DNA from: CAYWNK01 sp047639615
GTDB lineage: Bacteria; Planctomycetota; UBA1135; GCA-002686595
Assembly: GCA_047639615.1 (NCBI GenBank)
Contig: JBLIOL010000030.1
Span: 1-25,801, forward strand
DNA length: 25,801 bases
Direction of reading: 5' to 3'
Shown in pieces: positions 1-7,406 of the stretch. The translations under genes and the position numbers were made by a program. How positions within the stretch are numbered: the stretch's first letter is position 1; each line of letters starts with the position of its first letter. The notes beneath the pieces were generated by a model. That model was not told the origin of the DNA and searched no databases. It was given only the letters and a program-made list of their open reading frames with translations.

Positions 1-140
1 GCGCTCGCAAGCTGCTCATGCGCAAGCATCGCGCGCCAGCCAACGAGCATCCAGAAGAGCGTGCTGAGGATGCCGAAGATGACCCCAAGGATTGCGAGGA
101 AGGCGATGCCACCGCTGCCGTTCTGGTACGGAAGATTCAT
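1..140 (-). CDS. Small membrane protein, 3' end beyond window
   Basis: A minus-strand reading frame opens with ATG at 140 and stays open for 46 codons to the left edge, so only the N-terminal part is visible. The protein starts MNLPYQNGSGG, followed by one strongly hydrophobic stretch (about residues 12-36, IAFLAILGVIFGILSTLFW) and then MLVGWRAMLAHEQLAS, a more polar and basic run. This is what a single-pass small membrane protein looks like. No clear ribosome-binding site precedes the ATG, as for many genes here. No function is recognised. The hydrophobic composition makes chance unlikely, but the C-terminus is unseen. Confidence 0.6.
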   Translation of the reverse strand, partial: MNLPYQNGSGGIAFLAILGVIFGILSTLFWMLVGWRAMLAHEQLAS

Positions 141-262
141 GCCGGCACTGTGCCAAGAACCCTAGCCCAACGCCACGTGCCGGGCCGTAGTGACTGGTAA
201 GGGATGGCCGAGTCTGCTCGGCCTGCAACGAAGCCCGAGTTCCACGAGGCCGGGCTAGATCC

Positions 263-655
263 ATGAGTCTTCCCACCACTCTAGCTGGCCGCCTGATCCA
301 CAACGCGCAGACGGCTCCGGACCAGTGCGCGGTCGCCACCATGCACGAGTCGGTCTCCTATGCTGAATTGGCCGAACGGGTGATGGTGCTAGCCGAGAGC
401 TTGGAGCGGCCCCGCCCCACGAACGCTTCGGATGGCGCCCCTTGTGTCGTGGGGATTTCCTGCGAGGAGGATCTCTCGCATCTCATCTTGTGCCTGGCCT
501 TGGCACAGCAGAGCGCCACGTCCTGCACCGTACCCACCCACGAATCGCCGGAGCAGCGGCAGGGCTTTCTGCAGAGGGCCGGCGTCCATTCGAGGAGTTG
601 CTTTGGGCTGCCTTGGGCCAGGAATTCGAGCGATGCGTTCCCTACGATTGACTAG
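263..655 (+). pseudogene. Truncated AMP-binding (adenylate-forming) enzyme remnant
   Basis: The frame starts with ATG at 263 and encodes 130 residues. Residues 1-107 resemble the extreme N-terminus of adenylate-forming enzymes (acyl-CoA synthetases, NRPS adenylation domains): a leader with APDQCAV, the SYAELAERV segment, then VVGISCEEDLSHLILCLALA and a PEQRQGFLQRAGV segment. Intact members have about 500 residues; the ATP-binding motif and everything after it are missing. The last ~22 residues look out of frame. A different frame over 580-651 reads PFEELLWAALGQEFERCVPYD and then stops, which looks like a genuine protein tail. I infer an internal deletion with frameshift near 575-590. The stop codon touches the inverted-repeat element starting at 655. 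Confidence 0.5.
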
Positions 656-833
656 GAGCGTGTCGCACATAGCCAACTTCGCGAGCCACGCCAACTTCGC
701 GGGCCACGCGCCCTAATCCGCGATGCTGCTTTGCACCAAACCCAGGGTAGCTACGGTTACGCGGGTCTTGGCGCGCCTTGCCTCGCCAAAAATGGCACAT
801 GCCTCGCAAACTCGGCTATGCGCGACACGCTCC
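655..833. mobile_element. MITE-like element with 20-bp terminal inverted repeats
   Basis: GGAGCGTGTCGCACATAGCC at 655-674 recurs as its reverse complement at 814-833 with one mismatch. The inverted similarity continues inward for about 16 more bases with several mismatches. The 179-bp interval has no convincing ORF, so it fits a non-autonomous transposable element or the collapsed ends of an insertion sequence. TGACT occurs on both sides (649-653 and 838-842) and could be a target duplication, but the right copy sits four bases beyond the repeat end and the left copy one base, so this is uncertain. The IS family is not recognised. Confidence 0.5.
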
Positions 834-1020
834 TGGGTGACTGATTGCGCGGGCATTGCTTGTAGCTTGAGAATTAGCGACTACCGAGCGGCATGAGTAA
901 GGCAGTGGGCAACTGCCATGGCCCGCTGTATTAGCTGAGCTCGTAGATACCCGCGCCAACCAGAACGAACCCCAGAACGGCCAGCGTGCCGTCCCGGCCA
1001 ATCGCCCCGGGCGGGCCGGG
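656..1020. other. Gene-poor gap
   Basis: This 365-bp stretch holds the inverted-repeat element (655-833). The rest has no ORF I would call. On the minus strand, 931-1020 could encode a short hydrophobic peptide (DGTLAVLGFVLVGAGIYELS then stop), in frame just after the stop of the threonine aldolase gene, but it has no ATG, GTG or TTG of its own. Confidence 0.5.
673..708. repeat. Tandem 18-bp direct repeat inside the MITE-like element
   Basis: CCAACTTCGCGAGCCACG (673-690) is followed directly by CCAACTTCGCGGGCCACG (691-708), differing at one base. It begins at the inner edge of the left terminal repeat, so it probably arose by duplication within the element. Confidence 0.7.
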
Positions 1021-2043
1021 TCAAAGTGCTTTCAGAGTAGCTGCAAACCGGGCGACTTCCTCGGGGGAGGTGGTCCAGGAGCAGACGAAGCGCTGTGCGC
1101 CGCCGGGCCAGGGGTAGAATTTGGCGCCGGCCGCGTGGAGGGCTGCGACCTGGGCCTCGTCGAGGTTGGGGAAGACCTCGTTGCCGTCGGCGGGGTAGGC
1201 CAGGCTGATGCCGGCGGCGGCGAAGGCTGCAGCTAGCTCGGCAGCGCGCTGGTTGGCCTGACCGGCGAGTTTGAGCCAGAGGTCATCCTGCAGCATGGCG
1301 TCCGCCTGAGCTGAGACGTAGCGCAGCTTCGCGGGCACGTGCCCGGCGCGCTTGGCGCGAATGCGCAACTCCTCGAAACGCGAGGTATTGGCCCCGAGGA
1401 GCACCACGACGTCCGATCCCATGGCCCCCAGTTTGGTGAATCCAAGGGACACGACGTCCACGCCCGAGCGCCAGGTTAGGTCCGCCAAGCTAGCGTCGCT
1501 GGAGGCGACAGCGTTGCCCAAGCGGGCCCCGTCCAGGTGCACGCCCAGACCGATAGACTTGGCCAAGTCGGCGCGCTCGGCGATCTCGGCCGGGCTGTAG
1601 AGGGTCCCGCACTCGGTCAGGTTGGTGAGCGAGAGAGCCTCGACAGGAGTGGCGTGGAAGAAGTCCGGGTCGTGGGCGTCCACAGCCGCCTGCAGGGCGC
1701 TCAGCTCGACCTTGCCGGCGTGCCCGGGCAGCAATTGCAGCTTGGCGCCGCCGGTGTAGAACTCGCACGCCCCGCGCTCGTCGAGCACCACATGAGCGTC
1801 CTCGTGGCAGAGAATGGCGCCCGTGGAAGAGCATAAGAGCGACACGCTCAGGGCGTTGGATGCCGTCCCTGAGATGATCGGGAAGATGGCCACCTCGCAT
1901 TCGAAGCGCTCGGCGAGGGTGCGCTCCACCTTCCTGGTGAGCTCGTCGGAGCCGTAGCTCGCGGCCTGGCCAGGGTTGGCCGCTGCGATGGCCTCGATCA
2001 TGGCCGGATGGGCCGGCGCGCAGGTGTCTGAGGAGAAGTCCAT
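1021..2043 (-). CDS. Low-specificity L-threonine aldolase-family PLP enzyme
   Basis: This encodes about 340 residues of a fold-type I PLP enzyme of the beta-eliminating lyase/threonine aldolase family (PF01212). Characterised members cleave L-threonine or L-allo-threonine to glycine and acetaldehyde in the cytoplasm. Numbering from the ATG at 2043, family hallmarks are the opening MDFSSDTCAPAHPAM, a HEDAH segment (about 80-84), HLDGAR (about 170-175) with the PLP-ring aspartate, and SLGFTKLGAMGSD, where Lys204 is the expected Schiff-base lysine. The length is normal. A TTG at 2061 would add six residues, but family alignment favours the ATG at 2043. It is the last gene of a minus-strand run, 28 bases after the DUF72 gene, so it is probably co-transcribed. 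Substrate preference cannot be read from sequence. Confidence 0.88.
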   Translation of the reverse strand: MDFSSDTCAPAHPAMIEAIAAANPGQAASYGSDELTRKVERTLAERFECEVAIFPIISGTASNALSVSLLCSSTGAILCHEDAHVVLDERGACEFYTGGAKLQLLPGHAGKVELSALQAAVDAHDPDFFHATPVEALSLTNLTECGTLYSPAEIAERADLAKSIGLGVHLDGARLGNAVASSDASLADLTWRSGVDVVSLGFTKLGAMGSDVVVLLGANTSRFEELRIRAKRAGHVPAKLRYVSAQADAMLQDDLWLKLAGQANQRAAELAAAFAAAGISLAYPADGNEVFPNLDEAQVAALHAAGAKFYPWPGGAQRFVCSWTTSPEEVARFAATLKAL

Positions 2044-2071
2044 GGGGCGTGATCTTGCCAAGCCCAGGGGG

Positions 2072-2956
2072 CTAGGTGGGGAAAAGACCCTGTCCGGATA
2101 TCTCGGTCAGGGGGCCTAGATGGGGATAGCTAGAGACGATCTCGGGCCAGGCGGGCACGGGCTTCTTTCCGGCCAACATGTATTGAATCTCGATCGCGTT
2201 GGCCACGGCCTGGCCAGCGAAGTGGTTGTTGGTAACGATCCAAGTCTCGTCGGTCTCCGAGGCGATCGAGGCCGCCTTGCGGGTCAGCTCCCCCACTTCT
2301 GGCGGGTTGTAAAGGTAGTCGTAGCGCTCGTCTCGGGTGGCCTCCTTGCGAAACCACTGCTCGGAATTGCGGCCGTGCAGGCGCAAGTACCCGATGGGGC
2401 CGGTGGGCCCGTGACGTTCCGGTGGGTGGTTCCATGCCACGGGCAAATCCACGTGAGCCAGGCTGTAGCTGAGCCCGCGGATCGTGTCGAAGGCCGGCCG
2501 CTCGAACCAACTCTGGTGACGCAACTCGAGCACCAGGGGCAGATCCGGAAACAGGGCCCGCAGGCGCCCGAGCCGACGCACCTCCTCGGCCCCATGCTGG
2601 AAAGTGACCGGGAACTGCACCAATACGGCGGATAGCAGCTGTTTGCGCTGCAGGGGCTGCATTGCCGTCAGGAAGCTGGCGGCCTCCTCCTTCCAGCGGC
2701 CCTCGTCCACCGGCCGGTGGGTGAAGCCCTGGTAGAGCTTGACCACGAAGCGGAACTCGGGCTGCGCCTGGACGATCTCCGCCCAGCGGCTGACCACGTC
2801 CGGCCTCGGCAGCGCATAGAACGGGCTATTGACCTCGATCCCGTCCAGGTAGCGCGACAGGTGGCGCAGGGGATGGAACCCGCTTGGTTTGGCGCGCGGA
2901 TACACGCGCCCTTCCCAATCCGGATAGGACCAACCCGCCGTCGCCACGCGGATCAA
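2072..2956 (-). CDS. DUF72 (YecE-like) family protein
   Basis: This encodes about 294 residues of the DUF72/PF01904 family, whose members fold as TIM barrels but have no firmly established reaction. Visible family features are the N-terminal RVATAGWSYPDWEGRVYP, the LDGIEVNSPFYALP segment, VVKLYQGFTH, LVLELRHQSW, the YLRLHGRN segment and the late TNNHFAGQAVANA region. The frame is open far upstream, but similarity begins at TTG 2956, which overlaps the stop of the preceding acyltransferase gene by two bases (TTGA). That translational coupling is why I chose this start. It lies between a DUF374 acyltransferase and a threonine aldolase-like gene and is probably in one operon with them. Confidence 0.87.
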   Translation of the reverse strand: MIRVATAGWSYPDWEGRVYPRAKPSGFHPLRHLSRYLDGIEVNSPFYALPRPDVVSRWAEIVQAQPEFRFVVKLYQGFTHRPVDEGRWKEEAASFLTAMQPLQRKQLLSAVLVQFPVTFQHGAEEVRRLGRLRALFPDLPLVLELRHQSWFERPAFDTIRGLSYSLAHVDLPVAWNHPPERHGPTGPIGYLRLHGRNSEQWFRKEATRDERYDYLYNPPEVGELTRKAASIASETDETWIVTNNHFAGQAVANAIEIQYMLAGKKPVPAWPEIVSSYPHLGPLTEISGQGLFPT

Positions 2957-3672
2957 TGCTCTGGCTCCATACCGAGCTCGGCAAAGGCCTGCACCTCGGC
3001 CTCCATCATGGCTGAGCGAACCTTCTCGCCCCACTGGGCTTGGGCCTCGTCGCCGCGGGCATCCTTGGGTACCTGGATCGGGTCCAGAACCCGGACGCAT
3101 ACCCGCGCAAAGGGCTTGGGCACGGTGTAGCGGTCGAAGGTATTCAGCCTCCAGGAGCGATCCACAGCCACGCCCAGGGGCAGCACCGGAAAGCCCGTGG
3201 CGCGCGAGACGAGGCACACCGCCGGGGAGACCGTGTGCTCAGGTCCGGGGGGCCCGTCCGGGGTGAATCCGATCGCGCGCCCGCCGCGCAGGGTGCTGAT
3301 CAGCTCGCGCAGAGCAGCCGCGCCATCGTGTCGGGAGGAGCCCACGATGATGCTCAGACCATTGCTCGTGATCATGTCGGCCATGAGAGCGCCGTCGCCT
3401 GTGGGGCTCACCAATACCGCCACCTCCTTGCCACGCAGGGACTTGACCAGAGCTGCGCCCCGGCCGTGCCAGGTCACGAATAGGCTGCCCCCGTGCAGCG
3501 CCTCGCGCGCTGCGTCAGACTCAAAGCTGAGCCTTGTGCGCCAGGTCTTGGAGTAGACCCGGACCAGGGAAGGGGCCAGGAAGTGCAGCAGGCGCTTGAT
3601 GGCTCGCTTGCGTTTGGATCGGAGGCGCTTGCGCAAGCTCGGACCCCGGGGTGAGTCTTGGGTGTTGGTCAC
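2953..3672 (-). CDS. DUF374 / lysophospholipid acyltransferase-like protein
   Basis: This encodes about 239 residues matching the DUF374 (PF04028) branch of the LPLAT acyltransferases, thought to transfer acyl groups in lipid or lipid A-type metabolism at the inner membrane. From the GTG at 3672, a basic N-terminus leads into a hydrophobic stretch, then FVTWHGRGAAL (TWHGR at about 67-71, the position of the usual acyltransferase histidine) and GFTPDGPPGPEHTVSP (about 135-150), the family signature. The frame extends to TTG 3780. GTG 3672 is favoured because the polypurine GGAAGGGGGG lies just upstream and the extra N-terminus looks non-coding. That Shine-Dalgarno can be paired away in a hairpin (3677-3722). 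The 3' end is coupled to the DUF72 start. Confidence 0.82.
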   Translation of the reverse strand: MTNTQDSPRGPSLRKRLRSKRKRAIKRLLHFLAPSLVRVYSKTWRTRLSFESDAAREALHGGSLFVTWHGRGAALVKSLRGKEVAVLVSPTGDGALMADMITSNGLSIIVGSSRHDGAAALRELISTLRGGRAIGFTPDGPPGPEHTVSPAVCLVSRATGFPVLPLGVAVDRSWRLNTFDRYTVPKPFARVCVRVLDPIQVPKDARGDEAQAQWGEKVRSAMMEAEVQAFAELGMEPEH

Positions 3673-3676
3673 AGCT

Positions 3677-3722
3677 AAGTCCCCCCTTCCGGGCCCCGCA
3701 GGATAACCACTTGGGGGGACTT
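3677..3722 (-). promoter_or_regulatory. Hairpin that would sequester the DUF374 ribosome-binding site
   Basis: AAGTCCCCCC at 3677-3686 and GGGGGGACTT at 3713-3722 form a perfect 10-bp inverted repeat with a 26-base loop. In the minus-strand transcript the 3' arm (GGGGGGACTT) contains most of the Shine-Dalgarno of the acyltransferase gene and ends four bases before its GTG. Folded RNA would therefore block ribosome binding. Regulation is inferred; the dyad is seen directly. Confidence 0.5.
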
Positions 3723-3801
3723 GCCGGACCGCTTCCTGGCTACTCCGGGGCGACGAACTAGCCTTCGCCACCCTTATCAAAGCCCTCTGGAAGCGCCCGC
3801 T

Positions 3802-5754
3802 CTAGCGCTCTCCACCGCCATCTACAGGCTGCGGAGCATCCGAGACGTCCAGGGCCTCCTCGTTGACGGCCTCGAACTCGGCATCGGAGAGGGTCGCGGG
3901 GCTAGGAGCAACCATCGTTGCGGCGAGGCCAATAAAGGGCACCAGAGCGATGCCATTGGACTCAGGCCCGAAGGAGGATTCGCCGTAGTAGCGCACCAGG
4001 GCGCCATCACGGCGCTTCCATTCGTAGCTGGTCTCGAAGTGCCGGGTGAAGAGCTCGGCATCGGGCAGCACCGTCAGGTCGAAAGGAAGCTCGCCTTCAG
4101 CGGCCATTCCGCCGGCGATAATGGGCGCCAGGCTCTTCGCGGCGGAGTAGAGCCGCCCCACCACTTCGATCCAGTTGGCGAAGCCGACCTGTCCAGCGCC
4201 ACCTTCGGGGAAGAGCTCACCGGCGAGAGCGGGGTGCAGAGCGGACTCGCCCTTGAGGATGCGCTTGATCTCGCGCTTAGCTTGGATCGAGTTGACCGTC
4301 ACGATCAGGCGGTCGTCCATCACCACGAAAGTGGGCTGGAACAGGTCCAGGGGATTGATGGGCAGATCGCCGAGGTCCATGCCCTCGCTGTTGAACCTGA
4401 CCGTATAGACGTCATAACCACGGTACGGGCGCGACTTGATCGAAGCGCCTTCTCCGACAGCATCAGGCAGCAGACGGGCCAAGCCGGCCAGGCCACGGCG
4501 CATGGCTTCCGGCTCACCCACGGCGACCATCAGTTGGAAGGGCGGCGCCCCCAGGCCGATGCTGCTCTTGAGCGACCAGGCCCCGGCTGAGCCAAGAGGC
4601 TCGATCAGATCTGTGATCGGGTTGAAGCCGTAGCTCTCGGAGAACTGAGTCAGCTTCTCCTGCCCCTCGCCTCCAAGTATCTCGGTCATCCAGCTGGTGA
4701 GCTTGTCCGAGTCGATGCTCACCAAGCCGCCGGCGATGGCCTCCGGGTGAACCAGGGAGAGGCCCTCCTCGGTCAAATTGGTGGCCCCGATAGCGCTGTC
4801 AAGGATCGACTCATCGCGGGCCAAGTGCACACCATTGGTCGTGAAACGACCATCTTCGGCACTTAAGCGCCAAGCGCCGTTGCGAAGCATCATGGTGAAG
4901 CCAGGGCCGCCGGCTGCCTCGAGCAACTGGACAGCCATGCCGATGACGCCGATTTCACCCGTCTCTGCCTCGATCAGGTCGAGCACCTGGTCGCCGATCT
5001 GGTTGTGCAACTCGAAGACAGCCTGACCGCCGGCCTTGGGCAAGCTGGCACCCAACTCCCCCATGCGTTCCGCGATCGACGCCCCTGTTCCCGCGATGCG
5101 CTCCGGAGCCGTGGCCAGGCCTTGGATCCCGGTATGCAGCATCAGACGCGAGCCCGCCTGGAAGATTCGAATGGTGGCCCCCATGCCCGTGGCCCCGTCG
5201 ACCGCCCACTGGGTAATGTTGCCGCCAGGCCCCTCGATGGTGCTGGCCTGAAGCTTCTCAGCGTCCGGGCCCAGGCTCTCCGTCAGCAGGCCGATGGCCT
5301 GCCCGGCGAACTGCTGATCCGCGAACTCCACCACTAAGTCCAGGCCGAGCATGCCGGCGATAGCCGCCTCTTGCTCCTTACCGCTGAGCGCATTGGCGGT
5401 CTCAACGAAGGCTGCCAGGTCGTGACCGGCCAGGCTCATGGAGAACGAGATTCCTCGAATAGAGGTCAGCAACGGCCGAATTTGAGGGATCTCGCCACTC
5501 TCTTCCGCTGCATCCCACCACTCCATGATGAGCCCCATTGGATCGAAGCTGTCCTGCCCCATGACCCGGGCGATCGCGCCACGCAGGTCCGTATCGCCAA
5601 CCAGCTGACCGTAGGCCGACTGCTTGTATGCCTCTATCAGTGCCGGAACGTCGGGCACCTGCATGAAGAGACTCGCCCCTGCGGGGTGCATGGGCGAGTG
5701 GTCCTGGAGCAAGGGCGCAACCAGGGTGATTAGTGCAGGAGATAGGAAAGTCAT
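3802..5754 (-). CDS. Large exported protein of unknown function (DUF3352-like appearance)
   Basis: This 650-residue protein begins MTFLSPALITLVAPLLQDHSP, which resembles a signal peptide or signal anchor. A possible second hydrophobic stretch lies near the C-terminus (about 607-625, GIALVPFIGLAATMVAPSP), followed by an acidic tail. The body alternates amphipathic helices and beta segments without an enzyme motif I recognise. It has few cysteines, many Gly/Ala/Leu/Glu residues, and stretches such as DVPALIEAYKQSAYGQL and FVVMDDRLIVTVNS, reminiscent of DUF3352-type cell-surface proteins. That comparison is weak. No Shine-Dalgarno precedes the ATG. It is the first gene of the minus-strand group ending at 1021, 129 bases before the acyltransferase start, so an envelope role is a reasonable guess but not shown. 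Confidence 0.75.
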   Translation of the reverse strand: MTFLSPALITLVAPLLQDHSPMHPAGASLFMQVPDVPALIEAYKQSAYGQLVGDTDLRGAIARVMGQDSFDPMGLIMEWWDAAEESGEIPQIRPLLTSIRGISFSMSLAGHDLAAFVETANALSGKEQEAAIAGMLGLDLVVEFADQQFAGQAIGLLTESLGPDAEKLQASTIEGPGGNITQWAVDGATGMGATIRIFQAGSRLMLHTGIQGLATAPERIAGTGASIAERMGELGASLPKAGGQAVFELHNQIGDQVLDLIEAETGEIGVIGMAVQLLEAAGGPGFTMMLRNGAWRLSAEDGRFTTNGVHLARDESILDSAIGATNLTEEGLSLVHPEAIAGGLVSIDSDKLTSWMTEILGGEGQEKLTQFSESYGFNPITDLIEPLGSAGAWSLKSSIGLGAPPFQLMVAVGEPEAMRRGLAGLARLLPDAVGEGASIKSRPYRGYDVYTVRFNSEGMDLGDLPINPLDLFQPTFVVMDDRLIVTVNSIQAKREIKRILKGESALHPALAGELFPEGGAGQVGFANWIEVVGRLYSAAKSLAPIIAGGMAAEGELPFDLTVLPDAELFTRHFETSYEWKRRDGALVRYYGESSFGPESNGIALVPFIGLAATMVAPSPATLSDAEFEAVNEEALDVSDAPQPVDGGGER

Positions 5755-6100
5755 AGGTTTGCGTCGGTGTCGTGCGGCAGACAGGGCAGCAACGGTGCAG
5801 AGAGGTCCGCAGCCCGGCTTCAGGCCACAGCGGGGAACCTTGTACGCAGTGCCCCACCTACCATGCTCATCGGGTTAGGCTTTTCCTCCGATCCGACGGT
5901 TCGCAGCCGGAATAGGTGGGAAAGCTCTTGAAGCGCCTACCCCCGGTTGGCAAGCGCGCGCTTGTGCCTTGCCACGCCCCCCCCTAGGATGCGTCGCTGC
6001 CCTGCTCGACATCGACCAGAGCCAATCCGATACTTTCCGGCGCGTTATTACGTAAACCGCCACAGACAAACCTGTTAGGGCCATCGAACAGCCCCGACCC
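5755..6100. other. Divergent intergenic region with a 14-bp palindrome
   Basis: This 346-bp stretch separates divergent genes and must hold both promoters. I see no convincing gene. CAAGCGCGCGCTTG at 5951-5964 is a perfect 14-bp palindrome that could be an operator, and TTACGTAA at 6048-6055 is a perfect 8-bp palindrome about 45 bases before the cyclophilin ATG. No clear -35/-10 pair stands out. Confidence 0.45.
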
Positions 6101-7114
6101 ATGGCCAAGCACAAGTCCGCAACCGAAGTCATCCTCCAGACAGAAGAGAAGTCACCCTTCGAGGTTTGGGTTCTCCGCAACTGGCCCAAGGCAGCGGTAA
6201 TTGGCGCCATCATTGCCGCCGTGATCCTGTTCAACAAGACGCGCTCGGATGCCGAAGAGGCCTCCCGAGGTGCTGATTGGAACGAACTCGCCAAGCCCGA
6301 AGACGACCTTGCTAGCTACCAGCAAGCCAGCGTCGCCCTGGCTGGTAACCCCATCGAAGGCTGGGCTCGACTGCTCGAGACCCAGAAGGCCATGTCCGAG
6401 GACGACCTGGCTGCAGCTGCATCAGCTGCTGGTTCGTTGAGCAAGCTAAACAGCCACATGCTCAACAAGGTCTCCTTCCCCGTCGGCGAGGAAGGCACTG
6501 TCGTCAAACTTGGCGAACAACTTGCCAGCCGCATTGCAGCCCAGGAAGCTTGGGAGAAGGCCAACGCCGGCGTCCTGACCAACCCTGAGCCGCCCGCCGA
6601 CGCCAAGAAGGTCACGATCAAGACTGAGAGTGGCGACATCGTCATCGCCCTCTACACGGACCTGGCTCCCGAGCACAGCGCCAACTTCATCAAGCTGGCC
6701 AACGAAGATGCCTACGACGGCACCAAGTTCCACCGCGTGATCAACCGCCAATCCATGCAGATGATCCAAGGTGGCGATCCCAACACCGTCTCCGGTGAGC
6801 CCACCACCTGGGGCCAAGGCGGTCCCGGCTACACCCTCGACCAAGAGAAGAACGGCCTCATCCACGACTCCGGCTACATCTCCATGGCCAAGCCCACCAA
6901 CGATGTGAAAAGTTCAGGGAGCCAGTTCTTCCTCACCTTTGGCCGCATCCACCACCTGGATGGCCAGCACACCATCTTCGGCAAGATCGTCTCCGGCATG
7001 GATGTGCTCCTCGACATCGGCGACGATGCCATCCTGCCCCCCGACCCCCAGACCCGCATTCAGGACCGCCCCGAGACCCCGGTAGCCATCCTCGACGTGA
7101 TCGTCGCCGAGTAG
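6101..7114 (+). CDS. Membrane-anchored cyclophilin-type peptidyl-prolyl isomerase with YfgM-like N-terminal region
   Basis: This 337-residue protein has three parts. Residues 1-27 are a charged cytoplasmic start and about 28-45 are one transmembrane segment (WPKAAVIGAIIAAVILF). Residues 50-155 are an alanine-rich helical region resembling YfgM/TPR-type translocon accessory proteins. From about 168 to the end is a cyclophilin domain (PF00160), which catalyses cis-trans isomerisation of prolyl peptide bonds. Cyclophilin landmarks are KFHRVI (catalytic Arg212), MIQGGDP (Gln223), SSGSQFFLTF and HTIFGKIVSGMDVL. The inside-to-outside topology puts the isomerase outside the cytoplasmic membrane, so a role in folding exported proteins is likely. 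It stands alone and ends in a strong intrinsic terminator. Confidence 0.88.
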   Translation: MAKHKSATEVILQTEEKSPFEVWVLRNWPKAAVIGAIIAAVILFNKTRSDAEEASRGADWNELAKPEDDLASYQQASVALAGNPIEGWARLLETQKAMSEDDLAAAASAAGSLSKLNSHMLNKVSFPVGEEGTVVKLGEQLASRIAAQEAWEKANAGVLTNPEPPADAKKVTIKTESGDIVIALYTDLAPEHSANFIKLANEDAYDGTKFHRVINRQSMQMIQGGDPNTVSGEPTTWGQGGPGYTLDQEKNGLIHDSGYISMAKPTNDVKSSGSQFFLTFGRIHHLDGQHTIFGKIVSGMDVLLDIGDDAILPPDPQTRIQDRPETPVAILDVIVAE

Positions 7115-7137
7115 TTCAACTACCCGCCTCGACCCCC

Positions 7138-7171
7138 AACGGGCTCCTGCATCTGCAGGGGCCCGTTTTTT
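7138..7171 (+). terminator. Intrinsic terminator of the cyclophilin gene
   Basis: AACGGGC (7138-7144) pairs with GCCCGTT (7161-7167), and CCTGCA (7146-7151) with TGCAGG (7154-7159), giving a stable stem with small bulges that runs into six T residues (7166-7171). It lies 24 bases after the stop codon. Confidence 0.88.
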
Positions 7172-7406
7172 CGTACCCGCTCCCCCACACATTGCTGAGT
7201 GTTCGACACTGACTAGGCTCAGTGTGGTCGTGGCCGTGAAGAGGCTGGGCTGCCGGTGAGTGGAGGGCGTTTCAGACCTGTCGGCCAGGTGCGCAGGCCC
7301 CTGCACTATGGACAAGCTCTGCTAGATGCCCCTCACATCATCAAGAGGCCAGATTCGGAGCCTGCTGAGCCCGACGGAACCACACTGAACCCAACCAGTA
7401 TCTGAG

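Noticed and set aside
16..342. 108-codon minus-strand ORF at the left edge
   Set aside because: It overlaps the AMP-binding remnant and has random-looking composition; the hydrophobic frame starting at 140 is the better candidate.
1337..1350. CGGGCACGTGCCCG as another parS-like site
   Set aside because: It shares only the CACGTG core and lies in the coding sequence of the threonine aldolase gene.
2957..3217. 87-residue N-terminal extension of the DUF72 protein
   Set aside because: It is another frame of the acyltransferase gene; family similarity begins at the TTG at 2956.
7200..7225. A fourteenth, degenerate parS unit (CTGAGTGTTC at 7195-7204)
   Set aside because: Only the left part matches, the palindrome core is absent, and the position is not in phase with the 38-bp period.
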